Source: GCA-2733415 sp965178635 (GTDB lineage: Bacteria > Bacteroidota > Bacteroidia > Flavobacteriales > Flavobacteriaceae). Taken from it: a DNA stretch of 64,000 nucleotides. Shown piece after piece: positions 15,731 through 24,533 of the stretch (its first letter is position 1; every line of letters starts with the position of its first letter). The notes below the pieces were generated by a model. That model searched no databases, was not told the origin of the DNA, and was given only the letters and a program-made list of their open reading frames with translations. The DNA lies in contig CBCXVT010000010.1 of the NCBI GenBank assembly GCA_965178635.1, positions 62,001 through 126,000 of the forward strand, written 5' to 3'. The translations under genes and the position numbers were made by a program.

Positions 15731-18279
15731 TCTTTATTTACGGTAATGATAATGTCGTTACCATCTTTATTTAAATCCATATAAATGGAATCGCCTTCCT
15801 TTATTTTAGAGGTGATGATTTGCTCTGCTAAAGCGTCTTCAATATATTTCTGAATGGCTCTATTAAGAGGTCTTGCGCCGTATTTTTTATCGAATCCTTT
15901 GTCGGCAATAAAGTCTTTAGCTTTTTCGCTTAAGCTTAAATTGTAATTCAAATTACCTATCCTACTGTACAATTTTTCTAGCTCGATATCAATTATCTGA
16001 TGTATATGTTCTCTTTCTAAAGAATTAAACACAATAACATCATCAACTCTATTTAAAAACTCAGGAGCAAATGCTTTCTTTAAGGCGCTTTCAATAACAC
16101 TTTTTGCTGCATCATCTGCTTGGTCTGTTTTTGCTTTCGTACCAAAACCAACGCCACTTCCGAAATCTTGTAAACGTCTTGCGCCAACATTAGATGTCAT
16201 GATTAGAATTGTGTTTCTGAAGTCAATTTTTCTACCTAATGAGTCAGTTAAATGTCCGTCATCTAATACTTGTAATAGCATATTAAACACATCAGGATGT
16301 GCTTTTTCTATTTCATCTAATAAAACAACAGAATACGGTTTGCGTCTAACTTTTTCAGTTAATTGTCCGCCTTCTTCATAACCAACATAACCAGGAGGTG
16401 CACCTACTAAACGTGATACGGTGAATTTTTCCATATATTCACTCATGTCTAATCTAATTAATGCTTCTTTAGAGTCAAATAATTCTTTGGACAATACTTT
16501 TGCAAGTTGTGTTTTTCCAACCCCAGTTGATCCTAAAAAGATGAATGATCCAATAGGTTTGTTAGGGTCTTTTAAGCCAATTCTGTTACGTTGTATAGCT
16601 TTAACAATCTTAGCTACTGCATTATCTTGACCAATTACTTTACCTTTAATAAGGTTTGGTAGTTCGGCTAATTTATTCGTTTCGTTTTGAGCAACTCTGT
16701 TAACTGGTATTCCGGTCATCATAGAAACAACATCAGCAACATTATCCTCGCTCACGGTTTCTTTATGAAGCTTAGTGTCTTCTTCCCATTTCGCTTGAGC
16801 GATTTCTAGTTCTTTTTCAATGTTTTTCTCGTCATCTCGTAACTTGGCAGCTTCTTCGTACTTCTGCTTTTTAACTACTAAAACTTTCAGAGCTCTAATG
16901 TCTTCTAATTTCTTTTCTAATTCGATGATTTGCTTAGGAACTTCAATGTTAGTAATGTGAATACGTGATCCTGCTTCATCTAAAGCATCAATAGCTTTGT
17001 CTGGTAAAAAACGATCCATCATATACCTGTTAGTTAACTTTACACAGGCTTCAATTGCTTCATCTGTATAAGTAACATGATGATGATCTTCATATTTACC
17101 TTTTATATTGTGAAGTATTTCAATAGTTTCTTCAATGTTAGTTGGCTCGATAATAATTTTCTGAAAACGACGTTCTAAGGCGCCGTCTTTTTCTATCGAA
17201 CCTCTGTATTCATCTAAAGTAGTTGCGCCAATACATTGAATTTCACCACGCGCTAAAGCGGGTTTAAACATGTTTGATGCATCTAAAGAGCCTGTTGCCC
17301 CTCCTGCGCCAACAATAGTGTGAATTTCATCGATGAATAAAATAACATCGTCATTTTTTTCTAACTCATTCATGAGGGCTTTCATACGCTCCTCAAATTG
17401 CCCACGATATTTCGTTCCAGCAACCAAGCTAGCAAGATCAAGTGTGACGACACGTTTCCCGAATAAAATCCTTGAAACTTTACGTTTTACAATTCGCAAC
17501 GCTAAACCTTCGGCTATGGCAGATTTACCAACACCAGGTTCTCCAATTAATAAAGGATTGTTTTTCTTTCGTCGACTTAATATTTGTGAAACGCGTTCAA
17601 TTTCTTTACTTCGTCCAACAACAGGGTCTAGTTTCCCGTTTTCAGCCATCTCAGTAAGGTCTCTTCCAAAATTATCCAACACTGGTGTGTTTGATTTTTT
17701 AGTAGTTTTACCTGTACTTCCAGAGGTAAACGGGTTTTCTTTTGGGTTGTCACTTCCTAAACCCTCATCATCAGGGAAAGATTCTGCTTTTGGTAAATCT
17801 TCCTCGTGTAAATCTTCTATATTTTGATTACTTATGTTCATGTTTTTAAAGTGTTCTTTTACATTGTCATACGCTACTTTTAATTTGTTTAAAAGTTTAG
17901 TGGTAGGATCATTGTCGTTTCTTAAAATGCAAAGCAGTAAATGCGCCGTATTAATTGAGGTGTCTTTAAATAACTTGGCCTCTAGAAATGTTGTTTTTAA
18001 GGCGCGTTCTGCTTGCCGAGTTAAATGCAAGTTCTTCTTTTCATTACTATCTTCAAAAGATATATTTGGGTTTGCAGGACTTAAAGTTTCTACTTTTTTT
18101 CTTAGGTGCTCTAAATCGATATTTAAAATATCTAAAATCTCAATAGCTTTTCCATTACCATCTCGCAAAATACCAAGCATTAAATGTTCAGTACCAATAA
18201 AGTCGTGACCTAAGCGTAAGGCTTCTTCTTTACTGTATCCAATAACATCTTTTACTCTTGGTGTGAAATTATCATCCAT
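15709..18279 (-). CDS. clpC: ATP-dependent Clp protease ATP-binding subunit ClpC
   Basis: 856 residues, a Hsp100 unfoldase that feeds ClpP. Two Clp-N repeats (1-150), a linker, D1 AAA+ with Walker A GEPGVGKSA and Walker B VILFIDEIHT, the UVR-containing middle domain (about 430-490) that marks ClpC rather than ClpA, then D2 with Walker A GSTGVGKTQ and the ClpB-D2-small C-terminus. Length is close to Bacillus ClpC. Transcribed divergently from gyrA across 251 bp. I see no CIRCE or CtsR box in that gap. Its 3' end overlaps a terminator hairpin. Confidence 0.97.
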   Translation of the reverse strand: MDDNFTPRVKDVIGYSKEEALRLGHDFIGTEHLMLGILRDGNGKAIEILDILNIDLEHLRKKVETLSPANPNISFEDSNEKKNLHLTRQAERALKTTFLEAKLFKDTSINTAHLLLCILRNDNDPTTKLLNKLKVAYDNVKEHFKNMNISNQNIEDLHEEDLPKAESFPDDEGLGSDNPKENPFTSGSTGKTTKKSNTPVLDNFGRDLTEMAENGKLDPVVGRSKEIERVSQILSRRKKNNPLLIGEPGVGKSAIAEGLALRIVKRKVSRILFGKRVVTLDLASLVAGTKYRGQFEERMKALMNELEKNDDVILFIDEIHTIVGAGGATGSLDASNMFKPALARGEIQCIGATTLDEYRGSIEKDGALERRFQKIIIEPTNIEETIEILHNIKGKYEDHHHVTYTDEAIEACVKLTNRYMMDRFLPDKAIDALDEAGSRIHITNIEVPKQIIELEKKLEDIRALKVLVVKKQKYEEAAKLRDDEKNIEKELEIAQAKWEEDTKLHKETVSEDNVADVVSMMTGIPVNRVAQNETNKLAELPNLIKGKVIGQDNAVAKIVKAIQRNRIGLKDPNKPIGSFIFLGSTGVGKTQLAKVLSKELFDSKEALIRLDMSEYMEKFTVSRLVGAPPGYVGYEEGGQLTEKVRRKPYSVVLLDEIEKAHPDVFNMLLQVLDDGHLTDSLGRKIDFRNTILIMTSNVGARRLQDFGSGVGFGTKAKTDQADDAAKSVIESALKKAFAPEFLNRVDDVIVFNSLEREHIHQIIDIELEKLYSRIGNLNYNLSLSEKAKDFIADKGFDKKYGARPLNRAIQKYIEDALAEQIITSKIKEGDSIYMDLNKDGNDIIITVNKEQKPTEK

Positions 18280-18530
18280 ATGTCTTATAAACTATCTTAT
18301 AAATTTATTAAAATTAAGTTGTTTTAGGAACTGTTTTAGTCACAAAAAACAAACTAACCTTGCTAATTGACAAAATAAAGCTAGAATATCAAAGGAAAAC
18401 CTATAAAATTTATCAACTTTTTGCTTGATAAAAGTTGTTGATAAAATCAAGTGAAAACGTGAAGAAATATGCGTTAATATTAGATTAAAATTGTGTATAT
18501 TGGCTCGTTGTTAAAAATAAATATTAGTAC
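18280..18530. other. Divergent clpC-gyrA intergenic region
   Basis: A 251-bp AT-rich gap with no open frame of note. It must hold both promoters, but I found no exact TAnnTTTG on either strand; the closest is TATATTGG at 18496-18503 on the gyrA side. TTTATCAACTTTTTGCTTGATAAA-like inverted sequence occurs around 18410-18430 and may be regulatory or a weak hairpin. Confidence 0.4.
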
Positions 18531-21050
18531 ATGATAGACGGAGATAAACTGATACCAATTAATATTGAGGATGAAATGAAATCAGCTTACATTGATTATT
18601 CAATGTCGGTTATTGTTTCACGTGCTTTACCAGATGTTAGGGATGGAATGAAGCCTGTTCATAGACGTGTTCTTTTTGGAATGCATGAACTTGGAGTTGC
18701 TTCAAATAAAGCCTATAAAAAATCTGCTAGAATTGTTGGAGAAGTTTTAGGAAAGTATCACCCGCATGGAGATACATCAGTATATGACGCCATGGTGCGT
18801 ATGGCTCAAGAATGGAGTTTACGTTACATGTTGGTTGACGGGCAAGGTAACTTTGGGTCTGTAGATGGCGATAGCCCTGCTGCAATGCGTTATACGGAAG
18901 TGCGTATGCGTAAGATATCTGAAGATATGTTGGCGGATATTGATAAAGATACAGTAGATCATCAATTGAACTTTGATGATACTTTAAAAGAGCCAAAAGT
19001 TTTACCAACGCGTATTCCTGGGTTATTAGTAAATGGAGCTTCAGGTATTGCTGTAGGTATGGCTACAAATATGCCACCTCATAACTTAACAGAAGTTGTT
19101 GATGGTACAATTGCTTATATAGAAAATAAAGATATTGAGATTGACGAGTTAATGGAACACGTTAAAGCTCCAGATTTCCCTACAGGTGGAATAATTTACG
19201 GATACGAAGGTGTACGTGATGCTTTTAAGACTGGTAGAGGGAAAATTGTTATAAGAGGTAAAGCTATTATTGAAGAAGTTCAAGGTAGAGAATGTATTAT
19301 CGTTTCTGAAATTCCTTACCAAGTGAATAAGGCAGATATGATTAAGAAAACTGCCGATTTAATAAATGATAAAAAATTAGAAGGTATTTCTTCTATTAGA
19401 GATGAGTCTGATAGAAACGGAATGCGTATCGTTTATATTCTTAAGCGTGATGCAGTACCAAATATCGTTTTAAATAAATTATTCAAATACACGGCATTAC
19501 AGTCATCTTTTAGTGTAAATAACATTGCGTTGGTTAATGGTAAGCCACAAATGTTAAACTTAAAAGAATTGATTCATTATTTTGTTGAGCACAGGCATGA
19601 TGTAGTTGTGCGTAGAACAAAGTACTTATTGAAAAAGGCAGAAGAACGCGCTCATATTTTAGAAGGATTAATTATTGCTTCTGATAATATTGATGAAGTT
19701 ATTGCTTTAATAAGAGGTTCTAAAAATACTGAAGAAGCAAGAGGGAAACTGATTGAACGTTTTAGTTTATCGGAAATTCAAGCGCGTGCTATTGTAGAAA
19801 TGCGTTTACGTCAGTTAACGGGTCTTGAGCAAGATAAGTTACGTGCTGAATATGATGAGTTGATGTTAACGATACAGGACTTAAAAGATATTTTGGCTAG
19901 TGAACCTCGCAGAATGCAAATCATTAAAGATGAATTGTTAGAAGTTCAGAAGAAATTTGGTGATGACCGTCGTTCAGAAATTAATTATGCTGGAGGAGAT
20001 GTGAGTATTGAAGACTTAATACCTAACAGCCCGGTTGTGATTACAATTTCTCATGCAGGTTATATTAAACGTACGCCATTAGACGAGTATAAAAAACAAA
20101 ATAGAGGAGGAGTTGGTGCAAAAGGATCTTCTACTAGAAATGAAGATTTCTTGGAGCATTTATTTGTAGGTACTAACCATCAATATATGTTGTTCTTTAC
20201 ACAAAAAGGAAAATGTTTCTGGATGCGTGTATATGAAATACCAGAAGGTAGTAAATCGTCTAAAGGTAGAGCTATACAAAACTTAATAAATATTGAGCAA
20301 GATGATAAGGTAAAAGCATTTATCTGTACTCAAGATTTAAAAGATGAAGACTACATTAATAGTCAATATGTAATTATGGCTACTAAAAAAGGTCAAGTAA
20401 AAAAGACCTCTTTAGAGCAATATTCTCGTCCGAGAACAAACGGTATCAACGCGATTACAATTAAAGAAGGTGATGAATTATTAGAAGCTAAATTAACCAC
20501 TGGAAACAGCCAAGTGATGTTAGCGTTAAAATCTGGTAAATCTATCCGTTTTGAAGAAAGTAAAACTCGACCAATGGGTAGAGGTGCTTCTGGAGTACGT
20601 GGTATTACTTTGGCTCATGATAACGATGAGGTTGTTGGTATGATTGCCGTTGATGATATGGAAAGTAATATTCTTGTTGTCTCTGAAAACGGATACGGTA
20701 AGCGTTCAAGTTTAGAAGATTATAGAATTACCAACCGTGGAGGTAAAGGAGTTAAGACAATTTCTGTAACTGAAAAAACGGGCGAATTGGTTACTATTAA
20801 AAACGTAACCGATGAAGATGATTTAATGATCATTAATAAATCAGGATTAACCATTCGTATGGCGGTTTCAGATCTTCGTGTTATGGGGCGTGCTACACAA
20901 GGAGTTCGTTTGATAAACATTAAAGGAAAAGATTCTATTGCGGCTGTTGCTAAAGTTATGCCAGAAGATGAAGAAGAAATTGATTCTGATGAATTGTTAG
21001 ATGATAATGGCACAACTGTTGCAACTGATAATACACAAGAAGAAGAATAA
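18531..21050 (+). CDS. gyrA: DNA gyrase subunit A
   Basis: 839 residues. The N-terminal breakage-reunion domain has the catalytic tyrosine Y121 (AMRYTEVRM) and the quinolone-pocket segment GKYHPHGDTSVYD (74-86), with Thr82 at the E. coli Ser83 position and Asp86 at Asp87. The C-terminal beta-pinwheel starts near residue 500 and carries a GyrA-box variant (QNRGGVGAKG), which separates it from ParC. The tail is acidic (EDEEEIDSDELLDDNG). GyrA with GyrB introduces negative supercoils. The TPR gene follows 75 nt later. Confidence 0.97.
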   Translation: MIDGDKLIPINIEDEMKSAYIDYSMSVIVSRALPDVRDGMKPVHRRVLFGMHELGVASNKAYKKSARIVGEVLGKYHPHGDTSVYDAMVRMAQEWSLRYMLVDGQGNFGSVDGDSPAAMRYTEVRMRKISEDMLADIDKDTVDHQLNFDDTLKEPKVLPTRIPGLLVNGASGIAVGMATNMPPHNLTEVVDGTIAYIENKDIEIDELMEHVKAPDFPTGGIIYGYEGVRDAFKTGRGKIVIRGKAIIEEVQGRECIIVSEIPYQVNKADMIKKTADLINDKKLEGISSIRDESDRNGMRIVYILKRDAVPNIVLNKLFKYTALQSSFSVNNIALVNGKPQMLNLKELIHYFVEHRHDVVVRRTKYLLKKAEERAHILEGLIIASDNIDEVIALIRGSKNTEEARGKLIERFSLSEIQARAIVEMRLRQLTGLEQDKLRAEYDELMLTIQDLKDILASEPRRMQIIKDELLEVQKKFGDDRRSEINYAGGDVSIEDLIPNSPVVITISHAGYIKRTPLDEYKKQNRGGVGAKGSSTRNEDFLEHLFVGTNHQYMLFFTQKGKCFWMRVYEIPEGSKSSKGRAIQNLINIEQDDKVKAFICTQDLKDEDYINSQYVIMATKKGQVKKTSLEQYSRPRTNGINAITIKEGDELLEAKLTTGNSQVMLALKSGKSIRFEESKTRPMGRGASGVRGITLAHDNDEVVGMIAVDDMESNILVVSENGYGKRSSLEDYRITNRGGKGVKTISVTEKTGELVTIKNVTDEDDLMIINKSGLTIRMAVSDLRVMGRATQGVRLINIKGKDSIAAVAKVMPEDEEEIDSDELLDDNGTTVATDNTQEEE

Positions 21051-21125
21051 ATAATATAATTGAATTTATAAAACCACATAATGTTAGTAATGGCGATATG
21101 TGGTTTTTATTTAAAACCCAAAAAC

Positions 21126-22361
21126 ATGAAAAAGCAAGTATTGGCATTAGCATTGTTAGGAATGACAAGTGTAGCATTTGCCCAAAAAAATGAAGTTAAA
21201 GCTTTGGAAAAAGCGATAAAATCGGAAAAATATGCAGATACAAAGGCATTAATTGCAGTTGCAGAAACAGTGATATCAAATGCTGATGATAAAACTAAAG
21301 CGAAGTATTACTATTTAAAAGCTAAAGCTATGCTAAATGGTTCTGACTATATAGGTATGGCAAAATCTCTTGAAGAGTTTGAGGGGAATAAAACATCAAA
21401 ATATGCAGTTGAAATTTCACAATTGAAAGGAGAAGTAACTTCTAAATTGGTAAATGAAGCTATTGCAGACCAAGGAAAAGGAGATCAGGCTGCTTCAGCA
21501 AAAAAATTACATGCGGCATATCAATTATCTGGTGATCAAGAATACTTGTATCATGCAGCAAATTCATATGTGGTGTCAAAAGATTATAAATCTGCGTTAC
21601 CTTTATTTAATGAATTGAAAGAAAAAGAGTATACTGGGGTAACAAAAAAGTTTTACGCTTACAATAAAGAGACAAAAACTGAAGAGGTGTTTTCTGATAA
21701 ATCAATGCGTCTTTTAGCGGTTAAATCCGGAACACATATTAACCCTTCAGAAAAATTATCAGCATCTGTTTTACCAGATATCGTTAAGAATATTGCATTC
21801 ATGAACATGGAGCTTGGTAATACTGAAGCAGCAATAGCTGCGATCAAAGATGCTCGAGTTACAGAACCTACAAATATTGATTTGATTTTAACTGAGGCTA
21901 ACTTGTATTTAAAATTAGATCAAAAAGATAAATTTAAAACTTTGATGGAAGAAGCTATTAAGCAAGATCCAACTAACTCAACATTATTTTTTAATTTAGG
22001 GGTTATTGCTGCAGAGCAAGGAGAAAATGATGATGCAAAAAAATACTATCAGAAAAGTTTAGATTTAAATCCAACAGATGTTAACTCAAACTTTAATATG
22101 GCTGCTTTAATCTTAAAAGAAGAAACTGTAGTTGTAGATCAGATGAATTCTTTAGGAACTTCTGCTGCTGATAATAAAAAATACGATGCGTTACAGGAAA
22201 AAAGAAATTCAATATATAAAGCGGCTGTTCCGTATTTAGAGAAGATATTAACGGTTGATGCTAAAAACGAAAGTGCTGCTCAAACTTTAAAGAACATGTA
22301 TAGTGTTTTAGGTGAGACGGATAAATATAAAGCAATGAAAACATTGTTAGAGTCTCTGTAA
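21126..22361 (+). CDS. Secreted TPR-repeat protein
   Basis: A 411-residue protein with a clear signal peptide (MKKQVLALALLGMTSVAFA) followed by helical TPR-type repeats; the best-matched ones run from about 250 to 350 (NIDLILTEANLYLKLDQ, TNSTLFFNLGVIAAEQGEND, DVNSNFNMAALILKEE). It is probably periplasmic. The ATG at 21126 is chosen because it opens the signal peptide; the frame extends 15 codons upstream without one. TPR proteins scaffold partners and nothing points to a specific role. It is downstream of gyrA in the same direction and may be partly cotranscribed, with a strong terminator at its end. Confidence 0.88.
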   Translation: MKKQVLALALLGMTSVAFAQKNEVKALEKAIKSEKYADTKALIAVAETVISNADDKTKAKYYYLKAKAMLNGSDYIGMAKSLEEFEGNKTSKYAVEISQLKGEVTSKLVNEAIADQGKGDQAASAKKLHAAYQLSGDQEYLYHAANSYVVSKDYKSALPLFNELKEKEYTGVTKKFYAYNKETKTEEVFSDKSMRLLAVKSGTHINPSEKLSASVLPDIVKNIAFMNMELGNTEAAIAAIKDARVTEPTNIDLILTEANLYLKLDQKDKFKTLMEEAIKQDPTNSTLFFNLGVIAAEQGENDDAKKYYQKSLDLNPTDVNSNFNMAALILKEETVVVDQMNSLGTSAADNKKYDALQEKRNSIYKAAVPYLEKILTVDAKNESAAQTLKNMYSVLGETDKYKAMKTLLESL

Positions 22362-22382
22362 TTGAGGAATAAGTTTAAAAAC

Positions 22383-22418
22383 AAAAAAAGGAGCTAATTT
22401 TAATTAGCTCCTTTTTTT
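22383..22418. terminator. Bidirectional terminator
   Basis: AAAAAAAGGAGCTAATTTTAATTAGCTCCTTTTTTT, 16-bp arms, between the TPR gene and the convergent NlpC/P60 gene. Its end overlaps the stop codon of the latter. Confidence 0.92.
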
Positions 22419-23166
22419 ATATGATTCGTTTTATAACCCTAAGTTTATGAGTGTGTGTGTTTCGTTCAGTATTAAAAATACCTGTATGGTCTAGTCTGTC
22501 TACTCGAACTTCTCCATGTGCGTGTATGATGTAATTGTCCTTCATGATAATGCCTACATGTGTAATAGTACCTTCACTATTGTCAAAAAATGCCAAGTCG
22601 CCAGGTTCGCTTTCTTCAATAAAACTTAGTGCTTCTCCTTGTTTTGCTTGTTGAGATGCATCTCTAAAAATTTTATAGCCATTAAGCTTGTAAACCATTT
22701 GCGTGAAACCACTACAGTCTATGCCAAAAGGTGTTTTACCTCCCCATAAATAAGGTGCGTTTAAATACATAAATGCTGTGGGAACAATATTTTCTTTTGG
22801 TAGTTTACCACTAAGTATTTCACCATCATATTGGTGTTGTAATAATGACAGTCCATTTAAAGTTGCTCCTAATGGAATCAAATTTAAATGACCTTCTCTT
22901 GTGGTGATATATTCTACCAAATCAGCAGAAACTTTTAAAGACTCAGAAGACAGTTGTTTATAAATGTCTTCTGAAATCTCTAAATATTGTTTGTTGTCAA
23001 TCCAACCTTCATAGTTGTCAAATGCCAATCTAATTTTACTCCATTTTTTACGTTGTTCCAAGACTTTAAAACTATCACCATAGAGTACTTGCGAAACTAA
23101 TTCGCTAGGATCAGTAGGTTCAGACCTTAAAGGGACAATGCTTAAATGTGTAATTCCGTATTGCAT
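22417..23166 (-). CDS. NlpC/P60 family cell-wall peptidase
   Basis: 249 residues. The N-terminal half has two SH3b-like domains (about 5-60 and 75-125), the C-terminal half a C40 papain-like domain: FGIDCSGF provides the nucleophilic Cys, HVGIIM the His and HAHGEVR the third catalytic or charge-relay site. This is the YkfC-like gamma-D-Glu-meso-DAP endopeptidase arrangement that trims peptidoglycan peptides. There is no signal peptide, so it may act on imported muropeptides in the cytoplasm. It follows the thiolase gene by 18 nt, an operon without an obvious functional link. Confidence 0.9.
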   Translation of the reverse strand: MQYGITHLSIVPLRSEPTDPSELVSQVLYGDSFKVLEQRKKWSKIRLAFDNYEGWIDNKQYLEISEDIYKQLSSESLKVSADLVEYITTREGHLNLIPLGATLNGLSLLQHQYDGEILSGKLPKENIVPTAFMYLNAPYLWGGKTPFGIDCSGFTQMVYKLNGYKIFRDASQQAKQGEALSFIEESEPGDLAFFDNSEGTITHVGIIMKDNYIIHAHGEVRVDRLDHTGIFNTERNTHTHKLRVIKRII

Positions 23167-23184
23167 TTTATTGACAGGTCTGTA

Positions 23185-24363
23185 TTAAGCGCGTTCAATA
23201 ACAATTGCTGAAGCACCACCACCACCATTACAAATAGCTGCGGCACCAGTTTTAGCATTGTTTTGTTCTAATACGTTTAATAGTGTAATTAAAATTCTAA
23301 CACCTGAACATCCTAATGGGTGACCTAGAGAAACAGCTCCTCCATTAACGTTTACGTTACTGTCACTCAATCCTAATATTTTCATGTTTGCTAAACCAAC
23401 AACTGAAAATGCTTCGTTAAATTCAAAGAAATCTACATCTTCTAATTTTGTATTTGCTTTGTCTAAAGCTTTTGGTAAAGCTTTGGCAGGTGCTGTTGTA
23501 AACCATTTAGGTTCTTGAGCAGCATCTGCATAACCAGTAATATATGCTAGAGGAGTTAATCCTAAACTTTTTGCTTTGTCTTCTGACATTAATATAACAG
23601 CACCTGCACCATCATTTATTGTAGATGAATTAGCCGCAGTAGCAGTACCTTCTTTTGTAAAAGCTGGACGTAAAGCAGGAACTTTGTCTAATTTTACATT
23701 TGTAAATTCTTCATCTTTAGAAACTATAGTTGACTCACCTCTACGTTGTGGTACTTCTACTGGAACTACTTCATTATCAAATTTACCAGCTTCCCATGCA
23801 GCAGTTGACCTTTTGTATGATTCTATAGCAAAGTTATCTTGGTCTTCTCTAGATATTTCGTATTCAGTTGCGCAAGCATCTGCACAAACACCCATAGCTT
23901 CTTGGCTATACGCATCAACTAAACCGTCAACTTGCATACCATCTAACATTTTTGTTGGGCCGAATTTTGTAGATGATCTTGCGTGAAAGTAATGTGGAAT
24001 TAAACTCATATTTTCCATACCACCAGCTACAACAACTTCTGCGTCACCGCTTTTAATAGCTTGAGCAGCTTGCATAACCGCTTTCATACCTGAAGCACAA
24101 ACTTTGTTAATTGTAGTTGCAGGCACATTTTCAGGAAGACCAGCATGAATAGCAGCTTGTCTTGCTGGTGCTTGACCGTTACCAGCCTGAACAACATTTC
24201 CCATAATCACTTCATCAACTTCATTAGCATCTAAATTAATTTTAGCTAATGCTCCTTTTATAGCGGTTGCTCCTAATTTTGTAGCAGGAACAGTAGATAA
24301 ACTCCCTAAAAAACTTCCTATTGGTGTTCTTGCAGCAGAAACAATGACAACTTTTGTACTCAT
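23185..24363 (-). CDS. Acetyl-CoA C-acetyltransferase (thiolase II)
   Basis: 392 residues, the standard length for biosynthetic thiolase, condensing two acetyl-CoA to acetoacetyl-CoA and the reverse. All three catalytic residues sit at canonical numbers: C89 in NKVCASG, H348 in GHPLGCSG and C378 in CNGGGG. Cytosolic. It begins at an ATG followed by the typical STKVVIVSAARTPIG. First gene of a unit with the NlpC/P60 gene. Confidence 0.96.
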   Translation of the reverse strand: MSTKVVIVSAARTPIGSFLGSLSTVPATKLGATAIKGALAKINLDANEVDEVIMGNVVQAGNGQAPARQAAIHAGLPENVPATTINKVCASGMKAVMQAAQAIKSGDAEVVVAGGMENMSLIPHYFHARSSTKFGPTKMLDGMQVDGLVDAYSQEAMGVCADACATEYEISREDQDNFAIESYKRSTAAWEAGKFDNEVVPVEVPQRRGESTIVSKDEEFTNVKLDKVPALRPAFTKEGTATAANSSTINDGAGAVILMSEDKAKSLGLTPLAYITGYADAAQEPKWFTTAPAKALPKALDKANTKLEDVDFFEFNEAFSVVGLANMKILGLSDSNVNVNGGAVSLGHPLGCSGVRILITLLNVLEQNNAKTGAAAICNGGGGASAIVIERA

Positions 24364-24507
24364 ATCGTTAAGTTTTAAAATCTTTAATAAAATTATATGT
24401 CTGCGAATTTAATGAATTTTTGTCGGGATTGTAAATAATATTAAAAGCGATTTGAGGAATTTGATTTAAAAAGGTTTTCAGAAACTGAAATGACATTTTT
24501 ATTTTAG

Positions 24508-24515
24508 TATTTTTG
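24508..24515 (+). promoter_or_regulatory. -7 element before the HD phosphodiesterase gene
   Basis: TATTTTTG matches TAnnTTTG and overlaps an in-frame TTG at 24513, so the ATG at 24534 is the likelier start. Confidence 0.55.
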
Positions 24516-24533
24516 AGGGAAGAAACTTATAAT

